Source of the DNA: an uncultured Paraprevotella sp.
GTDB lineage: Bacteria > Bacteroidota > Bacteroidia > Bacteroidales > Bacteroidaceae
Assembly (NCBI GenBank): GCA_944321525.1
Contig: CALULQ010000002.1
Coordinates: forward strand, 95,634-159,633
DNA length: 64,000 bases
Direction: 5' to 3'
This document shows positions 52,097 to 61,038 of this stretch, piece by piece. The notes beneath the pieces are model-generated. The model was not told where the DNA came from and ran no database searches. It saw only the letters and a list, made by a program, of their open reading frames with translations. The position numbers and the translations under genes were made by a program. Positions within the stretch are counted from its first letter, which is position 1; each line of letters opens with the position of its first letter.

Positions 52097-53928
52097 TTAA
52101 AGAATTTTTCTCCTTGCTCAAGCGATATATCAAACCCTATCGCAAATATCTGACTTGGGCCGTTATATTGAACTTCTTGTCGCAATGGCTGAATGTGTTC
52201 TCGTTCCTCACGTTGGTGCCCATTTTGAACATCTTGTTCAAAATCGACACGACGAAGTACGAATACATCCCCATGGACATCCACAACTTGAACAAGGACG
52301 TGCTGGTCAACAACGGTTACTATTACATCAACTACATCATCGACCAATATGGCGCGTTCATCACCTTGGTCTTCATGGGACTGGTGCTGATTTTCATGAC
52401 GCTGCTGAAGACCTCGGGCTACTTCGCCTCGTCGGCCGTGATGGTGCCGCTCCGCACCGGCATCGTGAGGGACATCCGCATCGAAGTATATAATAAGGTG
52501 TTGAGACTGCCGCTCAGTTTCTTCTCCGAAGAGCGGAAGGGCGACATCATCGCGCGAATGAGCGCCGACGTCTCCGTGGTGGAAAACTCCCTGACGAGCT
52601 CGCTCGACATGCTCATCCGCAACCCGATAGCGCTGGTCGTGTGCTTCATCACCCTCTTCTCCGTCAGCTGGGAACTGACACTGTTCGTGCTGGTCGTCCT
52701 GCCCCTGGCGGGCTGGATCATGGGCGTCGTCAGCCGCAAGCTGAAACGGCAGTCGGTGGTGGCCCAAGGGCAATGGGGCGACATCATGTCGCAACTCGAC
52801 GAGACGTTGGGCGGCTTGCGCATCATCAAGGCCTTCATCGCCGAGCGCAAGATGTCGGAACGCTTCTCCAAAATCAACAACGGCTTCCGCGACGCCATGA
52901 ACGCCATGGTGATACGCCAAAGCTCGGCCCACCCGATGAGCGAATTTCTGGGCACATGCGTGATCGTCATCGTGCTGTGGTTCGGCGGGGCGCTGATCCT
53001 CAACCAATATTCTCCCATCGATGCCGCCATGTTCATGTTCTACATGGTCATCCTCTACACCATCATCAACCCGCTGAAGGAGTTCTCCAAGGCCTTCTAC
53101 AACATCCCGCTCGGACTGGCCAGCATGGAGCGCATCGACATGATCCTGAAAGCCGAGAACCCCATCAAGGAACCGGCACAACCGAAACCGCTGACGTCGT
53201 TCGAACGGGAACTGGAATTCCGCGACGTATCGTTCAGCTACATTGCCGGACGCCCCGTGCTGAAGCACGTCAACCTGAAAGTGGAGAAAGGCAAGACGGT
53301 GGCGCTGGTCGGACAATCCGGCTCGGGCAAGTCGACCATGGTGGACCTCGTGCCGCGCTACCACGACGTGAGCGAGGGTGAACTGCTCATCGACGGCAAG
53401 AACGTGAAGGACGTGTCCATCACGGCCCTGCGCTCCCTCATCGGCAACGTGAACCAGGAAGCCATCCTGTTCAACGACACGTTCTACAACAACATCACCT
53501 TCGGCGTGGAGAACGCCACGATGGAACAGGTCATCGAGGCGGCCAAGATAGCCAACGCGCACGACTTCATCATGGAGTCGGAAAAGGGATACGACACGAT
53601 GATCGGCGACCGCGGCGGACGCTTGTCCGGCGGACAGCGCCAGCGCGTGAGCATCGCGCGGGCCATCCTGAAGAATCCGCCGATTCTCATCCTCGACGAA
53701 GCCACGTCGGCACTGGACACCGAATCGGAAAGGCTCGTGCAAGAGGCTTTGGAGCGCCTGATGAAGTCGCGCACCACCATCGCCATCGCACACCGCCTGA
53801 GCACGATAAAGAACGCAGACGAGATCTGCGTGCTCTATGAAGGGGAAATCGTGGAGCGTGGCACGCACGAGGAACTCATCGCGCTGAACGGCTATTACAA
53901 GAAGCTGAACGACATGCAGAGTCTTTAA
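52093..53928 (+). CDS. ABC exporter, MsbA-like (fused permease and ATPase)
   Basis: A 611-residue half-transporter: six membrane segments in residues about 1-330 (YLTWAVILNFLSQWLNVFSFL; FITLVFMGLVLIFMTLL; LVVCFITLFSVSWELTLFVLVVLPLAGWIMG), then an ATPase domain with Walker A GQSGSGKSTMVDLVPRYHD near residue 405, signature LSGGQRQRVSIARAIL near residue 515 and Walker B ILILDEATSALD, followed by the H-loop IAIAHRLSTI. The family flips lipid A-core or other lipids across the inner membrane; the surrounding glycosyltransferases favour lipid A-core or a lipid-linked glycan as substrate. The start is the first ATG giving a complete first helix. Confidence 0.92.
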   Translation: MIKEFFSLLKRYIKPYRKYLTWAVILNFLSQWLNVFSFLTLVPILNILFKIDTTKYEYIPMDIHNLNKDVLVNNGYYYINYIIDQYGAFITLVFMGLVLIFMTLLKTSGYFASSAVMVPLRTGIVRDIRIEVYNKVLRLPLSFFSEERKGDIIARMSADVSVVENSLTSSLDMLIRNPIALVVCFITLFSVSWELTLFVLVVLPLAGWIMGVVSRKLKRQSVVAQGQWGDIMSQLDETLGGLRIIKAFIAERKMSERFSKINNGFRDAMNAMVIRQSSAHPMSEFLGTCVIVIVLWFGGALILNQYSPIDAAMFMFYMVILYTIINPLKEFSKAFYNIPLGLASMERIDMILKAENPIKEPAQPKPLTSFERELEFRDVSFSYIAGRPVLKHVNLKVEKGKTVALVGQSGSGKSTMVDLVPRYHDVSEGELLIDGKNVKDVSITALRSLIGNVNQEAILFNDTFYNNITFGVENATMEQVIEAAKIANAHDFIMESEKGYDTMIGDRGGRLSGGQRQRVSIARAILKNPPILILDEATSALDTESERLVQEALERLMKSRTTIAIAHRLSTIKNADEICVLYEGEIVERGTHEELIALNGYYKKLNDMQSL

Positions 53929-53982
53929 GTAACAACCCTCTCGAAAGGGAGGTGGCTTTATATAAACTTATTGTGGTAAAGT

Positions 53983-55026
53983 ATGGTGAATGACAAAATG
54001 GCCCGGGACCCAGGAAGTGACAAGATACTTTCCCTCGTAGTACCAACCTATAATATGGAGAAATATCTGCCGGCCTGCCTCGACTCCGTTACCGACGAAC
54101 TGATTGGCGACAGCCTCGAAGTGATCGTCGTCAACGACGGAAGCACGGACAGGTCGCCGGACATTATCCGACAATATGAGCAAAAACGCCCGGACCTGAT
54201 CAAAGTAATCGACAAACCCAACGGCCACTACGGTTCATGCGTGAACGCCGGCCTGGCTGTGGCGACCGGGAAATACTTCAAAATCCTGGATGCCGACGAC
54301 TGGTTCGACACCCAAGCCTTGGCCGCGTTCCTGCACAAGCTGGAGACATGCGACACCGACTTGGTCATCACTTTGCGGGTAGACGAACTTTTCGACGGAG
54401 ACCAGAAGGTGGACGAGCAGAAACATTCGTTCAACACGGTCTTCAAGGACCACGTGTACCAAGCGGCCGAGTTCAGCATCCGCACGCATGCCTACGAAAG
54501 CGAATTCGGCATGAACGGCATGGCCTACAAGACCCGGCTGCTGCGCGACATGGAATTCCGCCTGCCCGAAGGCATCAACTACACCGACACGCTCTATTGC
54601 TTCCTGCCCTATTCGCAGGTGAAGGACTTCGTTGTCTACGACCTGTACCTCTACCATTACCGCATCGGACGCGAAGGGCAGTCGGTGGGAAGCGACAGCC
54701 AGAAGAAGAACCTCATGCAAATCGTGGAGATGGTGGAAGCCATGTTCAACCGGATGGACGCCGAGACCGTGGGGAAGCACGTGCGGAAGAACCAGGCCTA
54801 CTTCGTTGACGGGGCCGTGAACTTCTGCCTCCACAGCCTGAAAATGCAATCGCGGATCAAGCCATCGGACTATCCCCAGTTCGACAGCCTCATCCGGCAC
54901 ATCCGGAAATACGGCGTGCGCCACCCGCTCTTCAAGAAATGGTACTTGAAACTGTGGCGGAAAACGGAAAGCGCGCGGGCACTCGACTGGGCGCTCAGGC
55001 TTCATTCCTTAGCTAACGGAAAATAA
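53983..55026 (+). CDS. Glycosyltransferase, GT2 family
   Basis: A 347-residue GT2 enzyme: ILSLVVPTYNMEKYLPACLDSV, VIVVNDGSTDRSPDIIRQYE, NGHYGSCVNAGLAVATGKYF and ILDADDWFDTQAL near residue 100; GINYTDTLYCFLP near residue 195. It is the closest visible relative of 47263-48318 across the exporter gene. Two ATGs lie near the 5' end; the one at 53983 is used, and MARDPGSDKIL five codons later is possible. A small GAAA-loop hairpin lies in the 54-bp gap after the exporter stop. Confidence 0.9.
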   Translation: MVNDKMARDPGSDKILSLVVPTYNMEKYLPACLDSVTDELIGDSLEVIVVNDGSTDRSPDIIRQYEQKRPDLIKVIDKPNGHYGSCVNAGLAVATGKYFKILDADDWFDTQALAAFLHKLETCDTDLVITLRVDELFDGDQKVDEQKHSFNTVFKDHVYQAAEFSIRTHAYESEFGMNGMAYKTRLLRDMEFRLPEGINYTDTLYCFLPYSQVKDFVVYDLYLYHYRIGREGQSVGSDSQKKNLMQIVEMVEAMFNRMDAETVGKHVRKNQAYFVDGAVNFCLHSLKMQSRIKPSDYPQFDSLIRHIRKYGVRHPLFKKWYLKLWRKTESARALDWALRLHSLANGK

Positions 55027-55039
55027 TCTATATCGCATC

Positions 55040-56143
55040 ATGGCTCCATTCATATCCATAATCGTTCCGGTCTACAAAAGCGAGGACACCTTAAGGCACT
55101 GCGTCGACAGCATCTTGAGGCAGCCCTACGATGACTTCGAACTGCTGCTCATCGACGACGGCAGCCCCGACCAAAGCGGAAACATCTGCGACGAATATGC
55201 GGCAAAGGAGCCGCGCATACGCGTCTTCCACAAAGAAAACGGCGGAGTGAGCGCGGCACGGAACCTGGGGATTGAAGTGGCATGCGGAGAATGGATCACA
55301 TTCATCGACGCGGACGACTCCATCGACGACGGCTTTTTCAACCTGCCGAAAGAGAATGCAGGCTTCGACCTCATCATCGGGGGATACAAGAAGTTCCCCA
55401 AAGGGGACATCTACTACAACTACGACGCCGTGTTCGGCGAAGGGACAATGAACGAGTTCATTGCCCACCACCTGTGGAACGGCTACGTTTGGGGAAAGTT
55501 CTACAAGGCATCCATCTTGCGGGAACACCACATCAGGTTCCGCACCGACCTCGTTGTCTACGAAGATCTCCTGTTCAACCTGGACTACGTGCTGGAGTGC
55601 AACAACATCCGTCTGGTGCCGGCCTGCCTGTATCTCTACATGGACCCGCCCGACAAACTGATACCGGAAAAGTACGCGCTCATGCCGGACGAGATAAAGA
55701 AAATCTATGCCTTGGTAGACGACCGGTTGGAGAAACTGGGCCGCAAGTTCCATTGCTGGCGGCCGCCCTACATCTTCGACTTCATCGAGCACTACCCGCT
55801 GGAACGCATCATCAGGACGGGCAACGACGACGAGCTTTACCAGCTCTACACGGAACTGAAGGGACCGGTGGGGCGGACGGAGTTCTACAACGACCACATC
55901 GCCAGCCCCATCAGGCGCTTCATCGCCTCCATCAAGAAAGAATATGTGGTGCGCAAGCATTGGAAAAGAGGACGGCTGCTGGCCAAGGCCGTGCATGCGC
56001 TCTATGGCAAGGAACTGCTCCGCGTGAAGTACGCCTCGTTCAGCAAGCGGTTCCAGGCCATGCTCATCGCCTATGGGCAATTCAACATGCTCGACGTTTA
56101 CTTCATCTGCCGGTCGTGGGTGAGCCGCTTCCTGCCCATCTGA
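55040..56143 (+). CDS. Glycosyltransferase, GT2 family
   Basis: A 367-residue GT2 enzyme: FISIIVPVYKSEDTLRHCVDSIL, LLIDDGSPDQSGNICDEYA, ENGGVSAARNLGIEVACGEWITFIDADDSIDDGFF near residue 85, and VVYEDLLFNLDYV near residue 175. The C-terminal 150 residues are Arg/Lys-rich with aromatic patches (RPPYIFDFIEHYPLERII), suggesting membrane-surface binding. It follows the previous GT2 gene by 13 bp and probably completes the exporter-linked operon. Confidence 0.9.
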   Translation: MAPFISIIVPVYKSEDTLRHCVDSILRQPYDDFELLLIDDGSPDQSGNICDEYAAKEPRIRVFHKENGGVSAARNLGIEVACGEWITFIDADDSIDDGFFNLPKENAGFDLIIGGYKKFPKGDIYYNYDAVFGEGTMNEFIAHHLWNGYVWGKFYKASILREHHIRFRTDLVVYEDLLFNLDYVLECNNIRLVPACLYLYMDPPDKLIPEKYALMPDEIKKIYALVDDRLEKLGRKFHCWRPPYIFDFIEHYPLERIIRTGNDDELYQLYTELKGPVGRTEFYNDHIASPIRRFIASIKKEYVVRKHWKRGRLLAKAVHALYGKELLRVKYASFSKRFQAMLIAYGQFNMLDVYFICRSWVSRFLPI

Positions 56144-56208
56144 GCCGCCGCACGGAAACCGTGCCGCCGGAAGGGAGCATGAATCCGCACGACATTCCGC
56201 CCGCAGCC

Positions 56209-56240
56209 TTTGCAGGATAAAAAATAAATACCTATCTTTG
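56209..56240 (+). promoter_or_regulatory. Promoter of small secreted protein gene
   Basis: TATCTTTG at 56233-56240 fits TAnnTTTG and TTTG at 56209-56212 is a good -33 box. The ATG follows only 9 bp after the -7 box, so the leader is very short. Confidence 0.65.
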
Positions 56241-56249
56241 CAGCGTTTT

Positions 56250-56648
56250 ATGGCAAAATGGTGGTTTTCCATACTGTTCATCTTGTTTTTCTTTTGCCAA
56301 GGGATTTCTTTCGCGGCAGAAGAAGAAGGGACTTATCAACCCACGACAAGCCAGATTGCGACGGCCTGCGGCCAATTGTCGGCAGGCCAGTACACGGGCC
56401 AAAGCCACTCCCCCGCGGAAGGCTGGCTGCCCGGCGCGCGCCACTTGTCGGCTTCACCGACTGCCACAGCCCGCACTTTCGTGAAAAGATGCCCCAGGCA
56501 TCATGGCGGCGCGGCCGGATTCGTCCCCAGCACATCGTGGACTTCAATCATACCGTTGCCCGCGGCGGAGTACATCCTCCCGCACGGCCGCGACTGGACG
56601 AAAGCCCGCCAGTATTACATTTACGGATTAAGACGCATTCTGATTTAA
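56250..56648 (+). CDS. Small exported protein of unknown function
   Basis: A 132-residue protein with a clear signal peptide (MAKWWFSILFILFFFCQGISFAAEEE). The mature part is Ser/Thr/Ala/His-rich (YQPTTSQIATACGQLSAGQ, ARHLSASPTATARTFVKRCPRHH) and ends in an aromatic and basic helix (DWTKARQYYIYGLRRILI). I recognise no domain. The ATG at 56250 is preferred to a TTG 4 codons earlier. It has its own promoter and is followed at once by a hairpin terminator, so it is monocistronic. Similar small secreted proteins with this C-terminal YxYxLRxIxI ending seem to recur in Bacteroidales, but this is from memory only. Confidence 0.6.
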   Translation: MAKWWFSILFILFFFCQGISFAAEEEGTYQPTTSQIATACGQLSAGQYTGQSHSPAEGWLPGARHLSASPTATARTFVKRCPRHHGGAAGFVPSTSWTSIIPLPAAEYILPHGRDWTKARQYYIYGLRRILI

Positions 56649-56709
56649 GCAACTCGCATGACGTTCCGGGGCACACAACGCCCCCGAGACTCATAGAGTT
56701 GCTTTTTTA
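56647..56709 (+). terminator. Two-tier hairpin terminator
   Basis: An outer 9-bp stem AAGCAACTC/GAGTTGCTT encloses an inner GGGGC/GCCCC hairpin and is followed by a T tract. It begins inside the stop codon of the small secreted protein gene. Confidence 0.75.
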
Positions 56710-56732
56710 ATTTACCACTATTTATTCTCTTT

Positions 56733-57383
56733 ATGGATTTCATCATCGACTTCATCCTGCACATCGACCAACACATGATCGAAATGGTGCAGCAGTATCA
56801 CACGTGGACCTATGCCATCCTGTTTGCGATCATTTTCTGCGAAACCGGACTGGTGGTCACTCCTTTCCTTCCGGGCGACTCCCTGCTGTTCGTGGGCGGA
56901 GCCATCGCCGCCCTTCCTGACGTGCCGCTCGACGTCAACCTGTTGTTCCTCATCCTCTTTGCGGCAGCCGTCCTGGGCGATTCCTGCAACTATATGATAG
57001 GACGCTTTTTGGGCGAAAGACTTTTCCGCAACCCCGACTCCAAGATATTCAAGCAAAGCTATCTGGACAAGACGCACGAGTTCTACAAGAAATATGGCGG
57101 GAAAACCATCATCATCGCCCGTTTCGTGCCCATCGTCCGCACCTTCGCCCCCTTCGTGGCCGGCATGGGACGGATGCACTACTACTATTTCATGATGTAC
57201 AACGTGGTGGGCGGCGCGCTTTGGGTGGCCTCGTTCTGCTTCGCCGGCTACTTCTTCGGCGACCTGCCTTTCGTGCAGCAGAACCTGAAACTGCTCATCG
57301 TGGCCATCATCGTCATCTCCATCTTGCCCGCAGTGGTGGAAGTCGTGCGGGAAAGAATGAAACTGAAAAAGAACAAGGTTTAA
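56733..57383 (+). CDS. DedA-family membrane protein
   Basis: A 216-residue inner-membrane protein of the DedA/SNARE-associated (VTT) family. [28 protein letters not shown] near residue 35 and [32 protein letters not shown] near residue 125 are the diagnostic blocks: the acidic residue in the first membrane loop and the RFxPxxRTxxPxxAG motif. Family members flip polyprenyl phosphate or phospholipid or affect proton motive force. The start [15 protein letters not shown] is standard for Bacteroidales members. It lies 14 bp upstream of the DUF47 gene. Confidence 0.93.
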   Translation: MDFIIDFILHIDQHMIEMVQQYHTWTYAILFAIIFCETGLVVTPFLPGDSLLFVGGAIAALPDVPLDVNLLFLILFAAAVLGDSCNYMIGRFLGERLFRNPDSKIFKQSYLDKTHEFYKKYGGKTIIIARFVPIVRTFAPFVAGMGRMHYYYFMMYNVVGGALWVASFCFAGYFFGDLPFVQQNLKLLIVAIIVISILPAVVEVVRERMKLKKNKV

Positions 57384-57397
57384 ACTGTGAATATGTT

Positions 57398-58045
57398 ATG
57401 AAGAATTCATTTTTCAATCGGTTTGTACCCAAACAACCGAAGTTTTTCAGCCTGCTGGAGCAGCTGTCCAACGTCCTGGCCGAAGCGGCCGACATCCTGG
57501 CCGAGAGCATGGAACACGTCAGCCCACAGGAGAGAGAATCGTACTACAAACGCATCAAGGAAGTGGAACGCAGGGGCGACCTGGTGACACACCAAGTGCT
57601 TGATGAACTGGAAACGACATTCATCACGCCGCTCGACCGCGAAGACATCAATGCGCTGGCATCGGGCATCGACGATGTGATTGACTGCGTGAACAGCTGC
57701 GCCAAGCGCATCAACATCTACAACCCGCACGGGCTGGATGAAAGCGCCAAGGAACTGTGCCGCTTCATCCAGCAGGAAGCCGACTGCATCCGCAAGTCCG
57801 TGGACGAACTGGAGACGTTCCGCAAGAGTCCTGCGAAGCTCCGCGGCTACTGCGCCACGCTGCACGACCTGGAAAACCAGGCCGACGACGTTTACGAGCT
57901 GTTCATCAAGAAGCTTTTCGAAGAAGAGAAAGACGCCGTGGAACTGGTGAAAATCAAGGAAGTGATGCAGGAGCTGGAGCGTACCACAGACGCGGCCGAG
58001 CACGTGGGCAAGATCCTGAAGAACCTGATTGTGAAGTATGTGTAA
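57398..58045 (+). CDS. DUF47 (PhoU-like) phosphate transport accessory protein
   Basis: A 215-residue all-helical protein of the DUF47 family (TIGR00153-like). The start MKNSFFNRFVPKQPKFFSLLEQL is the family N-terminus; a longer frame begins inside dedA and is rejected. ERRGDLVTHQVLDELETTFITPLDREDINALASGIDDVIDC near residue 55 is the signature, with clustered Asp/Glu for metal binding as in PhoU. It precedes a Pit permease by 12 bp, the usual pairing in which the DUF47 protein modulates phosphate uptake. Confidence 0.93.
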   Translation: MKNSFFNRFVPKQPKFFSLLEQLSNVLAEAADILAESMEHVSPQERESYYKRIKEVERRGDLVTHQVLDELETTFITPLDREDINALASGIDDVIDCVNSCAKRINIYNPHGLDESAKELCRFIQQEADCIRKSVDELETFRKSPAKLRGYCATLHDLENQADDVYELFIKKLFEEEKDAVELVKIKEVMQELERTTDAAEHVGKILKNLIVKYV

Positions 58046-58057
58046 TCCGAACGACGT

Positions 58058-59074
58058 ATGGAGTTGTTAATCGTAATCATAGTGTTGTCGCTCCTGTTCG
58101 ACTACATCAACGGGTTCCACGACGCGGCCAATTCCATCGCCACGATTGTCTCCACCCGCGTGCTCACCCCCTTCCAGGCTGTGCTTTGGGCCGCGGCGTT
58201 CAACTTCGTGGCCTTCTTCATCGCCAAATATGTGATTGGCGGCTTCGGCATCGCCAACACCGTCTCGAAGACCGTGATGGAAGAATACATCACCCTGCCC
58301 ATCATCCTGGCAGGCGTGCTGGCCGCCATCGCATGGAACTTGTTCACGTGGTGGAAGGGCATCCCCTCCTCGTCGTCGCACACGCTGATCGGCGGTTTCG
58401 CAGGCGCGGCCATCATGGCCAGCGGATGGGGCTCCATCCAGTTGGAGATTATCCTGAAAATAGCGGCCTTCATTTTCCTGGCGCCATTCATCGGCATGGT
58501 TGTGGCTTTGGGTTTCACGCTCCTTGTGCTCCACGCCTGCCGCAAGGCCCGTCCGCACACGGCGGAGGTGTGGTTCAAGAAACTGCAGCTCGTCTCCTCG
58601 GCGCTATTCAGCGTCGGGCACGGCCTGAACGATTCCCAGAAGGTGATGGGTATCATTGCCGCCGCGATGATTGCCGGGCACTCGCAAGGCTTGGGGCTCG
58701 GGGTGGACAGCATCGACGACCTGCCAGACTGGGTAGCCTTCTCATGCTTCACGGCCATCTCCTTGGGAACCATGTCGGGCGGATGGAAAATCGTGCGCAC
58801 GATGGGCACGAAAATCACGAAGGTGACACCGTTTGAGGGCGTGATTGCCGAAACGGCAGGCGCCTTCACGCTCTACCTGACCGAATATCTGAAGATTCCC
58901 GTCAGCACCACCCACACCATCACGGGCGCCATCATCGGCGTGGGCGCCACGAAGCGGCTTTCGGCCGTGCGCTGGGGCGTGACGAAGAGCCTGATGACGG
59001 CATGGGTGCTGACCATTCCGGTGAGCGCCTTGTTGGCCGCAGCCATTTACTGGATGCTGGACATCTGGTTATAG
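58058..59074 (+). CDS. Inorganic phosphate transporter, Pit family
   Basis: A 338-residue permease with about ten membrane segments. The two PiT repeats are visible: FDYINGFHDAANSIATIVSTRVLTPFQAVL near residue 10 and SVGHGLNDSQKVMGIIAAAM near residue 188, both carrying the G-x-N-D/D-A core motif. SSSHTLIGGFAGAAI and STTHTITGAIIGVGATKRL are the matching later motifs. Pit proteins import metal-phosphate complexes coupled to protons or sodium. It is paired with the DUF47 gene directly upstream. Confidence 0.94.
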   Translation: MELLIVIIVLSLLFDYINGFHDAANSIATIVSTRVLTPFQAVLWAAAFNFVAFFIAKYVIGGFGIANTVSKTVMEEYITLPIILAGVLAAIAWNLFTWWKGIPSSSSHTLIGGFAGAAIMASGWGSIQLEIILKIAAFIFLAPFIGMVVALGFTLLVLHACRKARPHTAEVWFKKLQLVSSALFSVGHGLNDSQKVMGIIAAAMIAGHSQGLGLGVDSIDDLPDWVAFSCFTAISLGTMSGGWKIVRTMGTKITKVTPFEGVIAETAGAFTLYLTEYLKIPVSTTHTITGAIIGVGATKRLSAVRWGVTKSLMTAWVLTIPVSALLAAAIYWMLDIWL

Positions 59075-59114
59075 GATTGCAGGAAACGGAGGGACACTTC
59101 GCGGAACAACGAAT

Positions 59115-59177
59115 CGTACTTTGCGGAAAGTACTCGAGTACGCTGCGGAAAGTACGCTGCGATACTGCGGAAAGCAT
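59115..59177. repeat. GTAC palindrome repeat, copy D (two units plus one decayed)
   Basis: GTACTTTGCGGAAAGTAC and GTACGCTGCGGAAAGTAC separated by TCGA, followed one period later by a decayed unit ATACTGCGGAAAGCAT. It lies between the convergent Pit and LTA-synthase-like genes, the only copy of the five not in a divergent gap. The left flank CGAATC matches copy B. Confidence 0.88.
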
Positions 59178-59195
59178 CATTGAGGGGGACGCCTG

Positions 59196-61013
59196 TCAGC
59201 GTCCCCCTAATTCGTCATACGAAGTCTGCAGGATAGCCTTGCCTTTCTCTTCGCGGGACACGTCGGGCGCGGGCTCGCTGAAGACCACCTTGCGGGCCGC
59301 GTTGTCGAAAACGGTGACGCCGGTAGCATCCATGAACATGAAGCCGTCGCTGAACGTGGAATAAACGAAGGGATAATCATAAGCTTCCGAGAAGATGTTG
59401 CGGCTATACTTGAAGTCACGGTGCGGCAGGCCGAGCTGCCCGAGCAGCGTGGCAGGCATGTCGCTCTGGTTCATCAGGGTGTGAACGGTCTGCGGGCCGG
59501 AAATGGCGCCACCCAACCACAGCATGGGAATGTGATAGAACGTGGGCGAGGTGACGTTGAGCGACGACGAACTGCCATGGTCGGGCAGACAGACCACCAA
59601 CAGGTTGTCCCAAACGGGAAGCTTCTTGAGCTTGTCCACGAATTCTCCCAGGCAGTGGTCGGTGTAGGCAAATGAGTTCAGCCTCTTGTCATCGAGCCGC
59701 GCGTAGGGCACCTCGAACGGCTCATGGCTGCTGAGCGTGAGGAATCCCGTGTGCCACAAGGCATCGGCCGGACGGGCCTTGATCATGTCATACAAACGGG
59801 CAAAGGTGTATTCGTCGTGCGCCCCCCACGAACTGGACGTGCGCTCCTGCAGGCTGAAATCCTGGTCGCAGGTAAGGTGCTGGTAGCCGGTGGTGGTGAA
59901 ATAGCTCCGCATGTTGGTGAAGTTGATGTCGCCCCCGTAGAGGAAGTCCGTCTCGTAACCCGCCTTCGCCAGCGTCAGGGCGATGGAAGGCAAATCGCGC
60001 GACTTGGCCGGAAGCTTCATGATGGACGTGGTGGGATAGCTCACGTGGCCGCTCAGCGCGCTGACCAGCCCACGGTCGGTGCGGAAACTGTTTGCATAGA
60101 CATTGTCGAAAAAGATGCCCTCGCGGATGAGCCGGCTCATGTTGGGCGCCACGTCGCGCTCCCCGCCCAGTTCCGCCACGTAATCGCCCCCGAAACCTTC
60201 AAGGATGATGATCAGCACGTTCGGCCGCCCGACCTTCAGGAGCTTGCGGCCAACGTCCTCAGTGGAAGCGGGATAAAGAGGGGCATAGACCTCCGCTTGG
60301 CGCTTCTCGTCGAGGTAATTGTATTTCCCGGCAAAGTCTTCCGCCTTGTTCCAAGAATAGAACAGGCTGAAAGCGGGATTCACGGCCGCATGGTTCAGGT
60401 AGGTATCCCCGCTGAAATAGGCGTTGCCGATGTTCATCGTGGAGCGCCCCACCCCTCCGCGTATGGCAAGGAAAATCAGGCCGCCCACGAGGATATAGCC
60501 CAAGTTGCCGACCACCATCTTCCAATTCATGGGCAAGGCGGGGAAACGCTTGGGTGTGAGCCGTATGCAGCCCCAAGCCAAGAGCACGGCGAAAAGGACC
60601 ACCCAGAACAGCCGCGCCAGCACGTAGCCCGCCGACACGCTGGCCATGGCCTGCTTCGGAGCGTCCATGTAGTTGAAAATCGTGGCGTCGAGCTTGAACT
60701 TCCAAAAGGCATAGAGCGAAGTGTCGGCCACGCAAATCAAGGACAACAAGACGGAAACGAGAATGAAATAGGGGCGCAGGAAGGACTTGACCCGCAATGC
60801 GGGATACCAGACGCTGCCCCACACGAGGACAAACGGAACAATGAGCAGGTAGCCCGCAGTGGACGCATCCAGTCCCATCCCGTGGCGCACCACCTGCAGC
60901 AAGTCGCCGAGGGGCAGCGGCCGGTTGGCATAGACAAAAACCGCTTTCTGGAAAACGAAGAACACCAAAAAGGCCAGGAACAATCCGGCCAGATAGAATA
61001 TGCGTTGTTTCAT
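59196..61013 (-). CDS. LTA-synthase-like sulfatase-fold membrane enzyme
   Basis: A 605-residue protein with five membrane segments in the first 190 residues (LAGLFLAFLVFFVFQKAVFVYA; YLLIVPFVLVWGSVWYPAL; FILVSVLLSLICVADTSLYAFW) and a periplasmic alkaline-phosphatase/sulfatase domain. LIIILEGFGGDYVAELGG near residue 270, ANSFRTDRGLVSALSGH near residue 310 (catalytic Thr in place of Ser) and VVCLPDHGSSSS near residue 470 match the phosphoglycerol transferase (LtaS/OpgB) branch. In a Gram-negative it more likely transfers phosphoglycerol or phosphoethanolamine to a surface glycan than makes lipoteichoic acid. The ATG at 61013 is used rather than the GTG one codon earlier. Confidence 0.9.
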   Translation of the reverse strand: MKQRIFYLAGLFLAFLVFFVFQKAVFVYANRPLPLGDLLQVVRHGMGLDASTAGYLLIVPFVLVWGSVWYPALRVKSFLRPYFILVSVLLSLICVADTSLYAFWKFKLDATIFNYMDAPKQAMASVSAGYVLARLFWVVLFAVLLAWGCIRLTPKRFPALPMNWKMVVGNLGYILVGGLIFLAIRGGVGRSTMNIGNAYFSGDTYLNHAAVNPAFSLFYSWNKAEDFAGKYNYLDEKRQAEVYAPLYPASTEDVGRKLLKVGRPNVLIIILEGFGGDYVAELGGERDVAPNMSRLIREGIFFDNVYANSFRTDRGLVSALSGHVSYPTTSIMKLPAKSRDLPSIALTLAKAGYETDFLYGGDINFTNMRSYFTTTGYQHLTCDQDFSLQERTSSSWGAHDEYTFARLYDMIKARPADALWHTGFLTLSSHEPFEVPYARLDDKRLNSFAYTDHCLGEFVDKLKKLPVWDNLLVVCLPDHGSSSSLNVTSPTFYHIPMLWLGGAISGPQTVHTLMNQSDMPATLLGQLGLPHRDFKYSRNIFSEAYDYPFVYSTFSDGFMFMDATGVTVFDNAARKVVFSEPAPDVSREEKGKAILQTSYDELGGR

Positions 61014-61038
61014 CACTACTATGATTATGAAAGATGAG

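Noticed and set aside
53929..53982. GAAA-loop hairpin after the exporter as a terminator
   Set aside because: The stem is short and no T tract follows; the downstream GT2 gene is co-directional and close.
57221..57397. Longer DUF47 protein starting inside dedA
   Set aside because: The extension lies in another frame of dedA, and the family N-terminus begins at 57398.
59196..61013. LTA synthase as evidence for lipoteichoic acid or Gram-positive DNA
   Set aside because: The surrounding genes and promoters are Bacteroidales, and sulfatase-fold phosphoglycerol or phosphoethanolamine transferases are normal in Gram-negatives.
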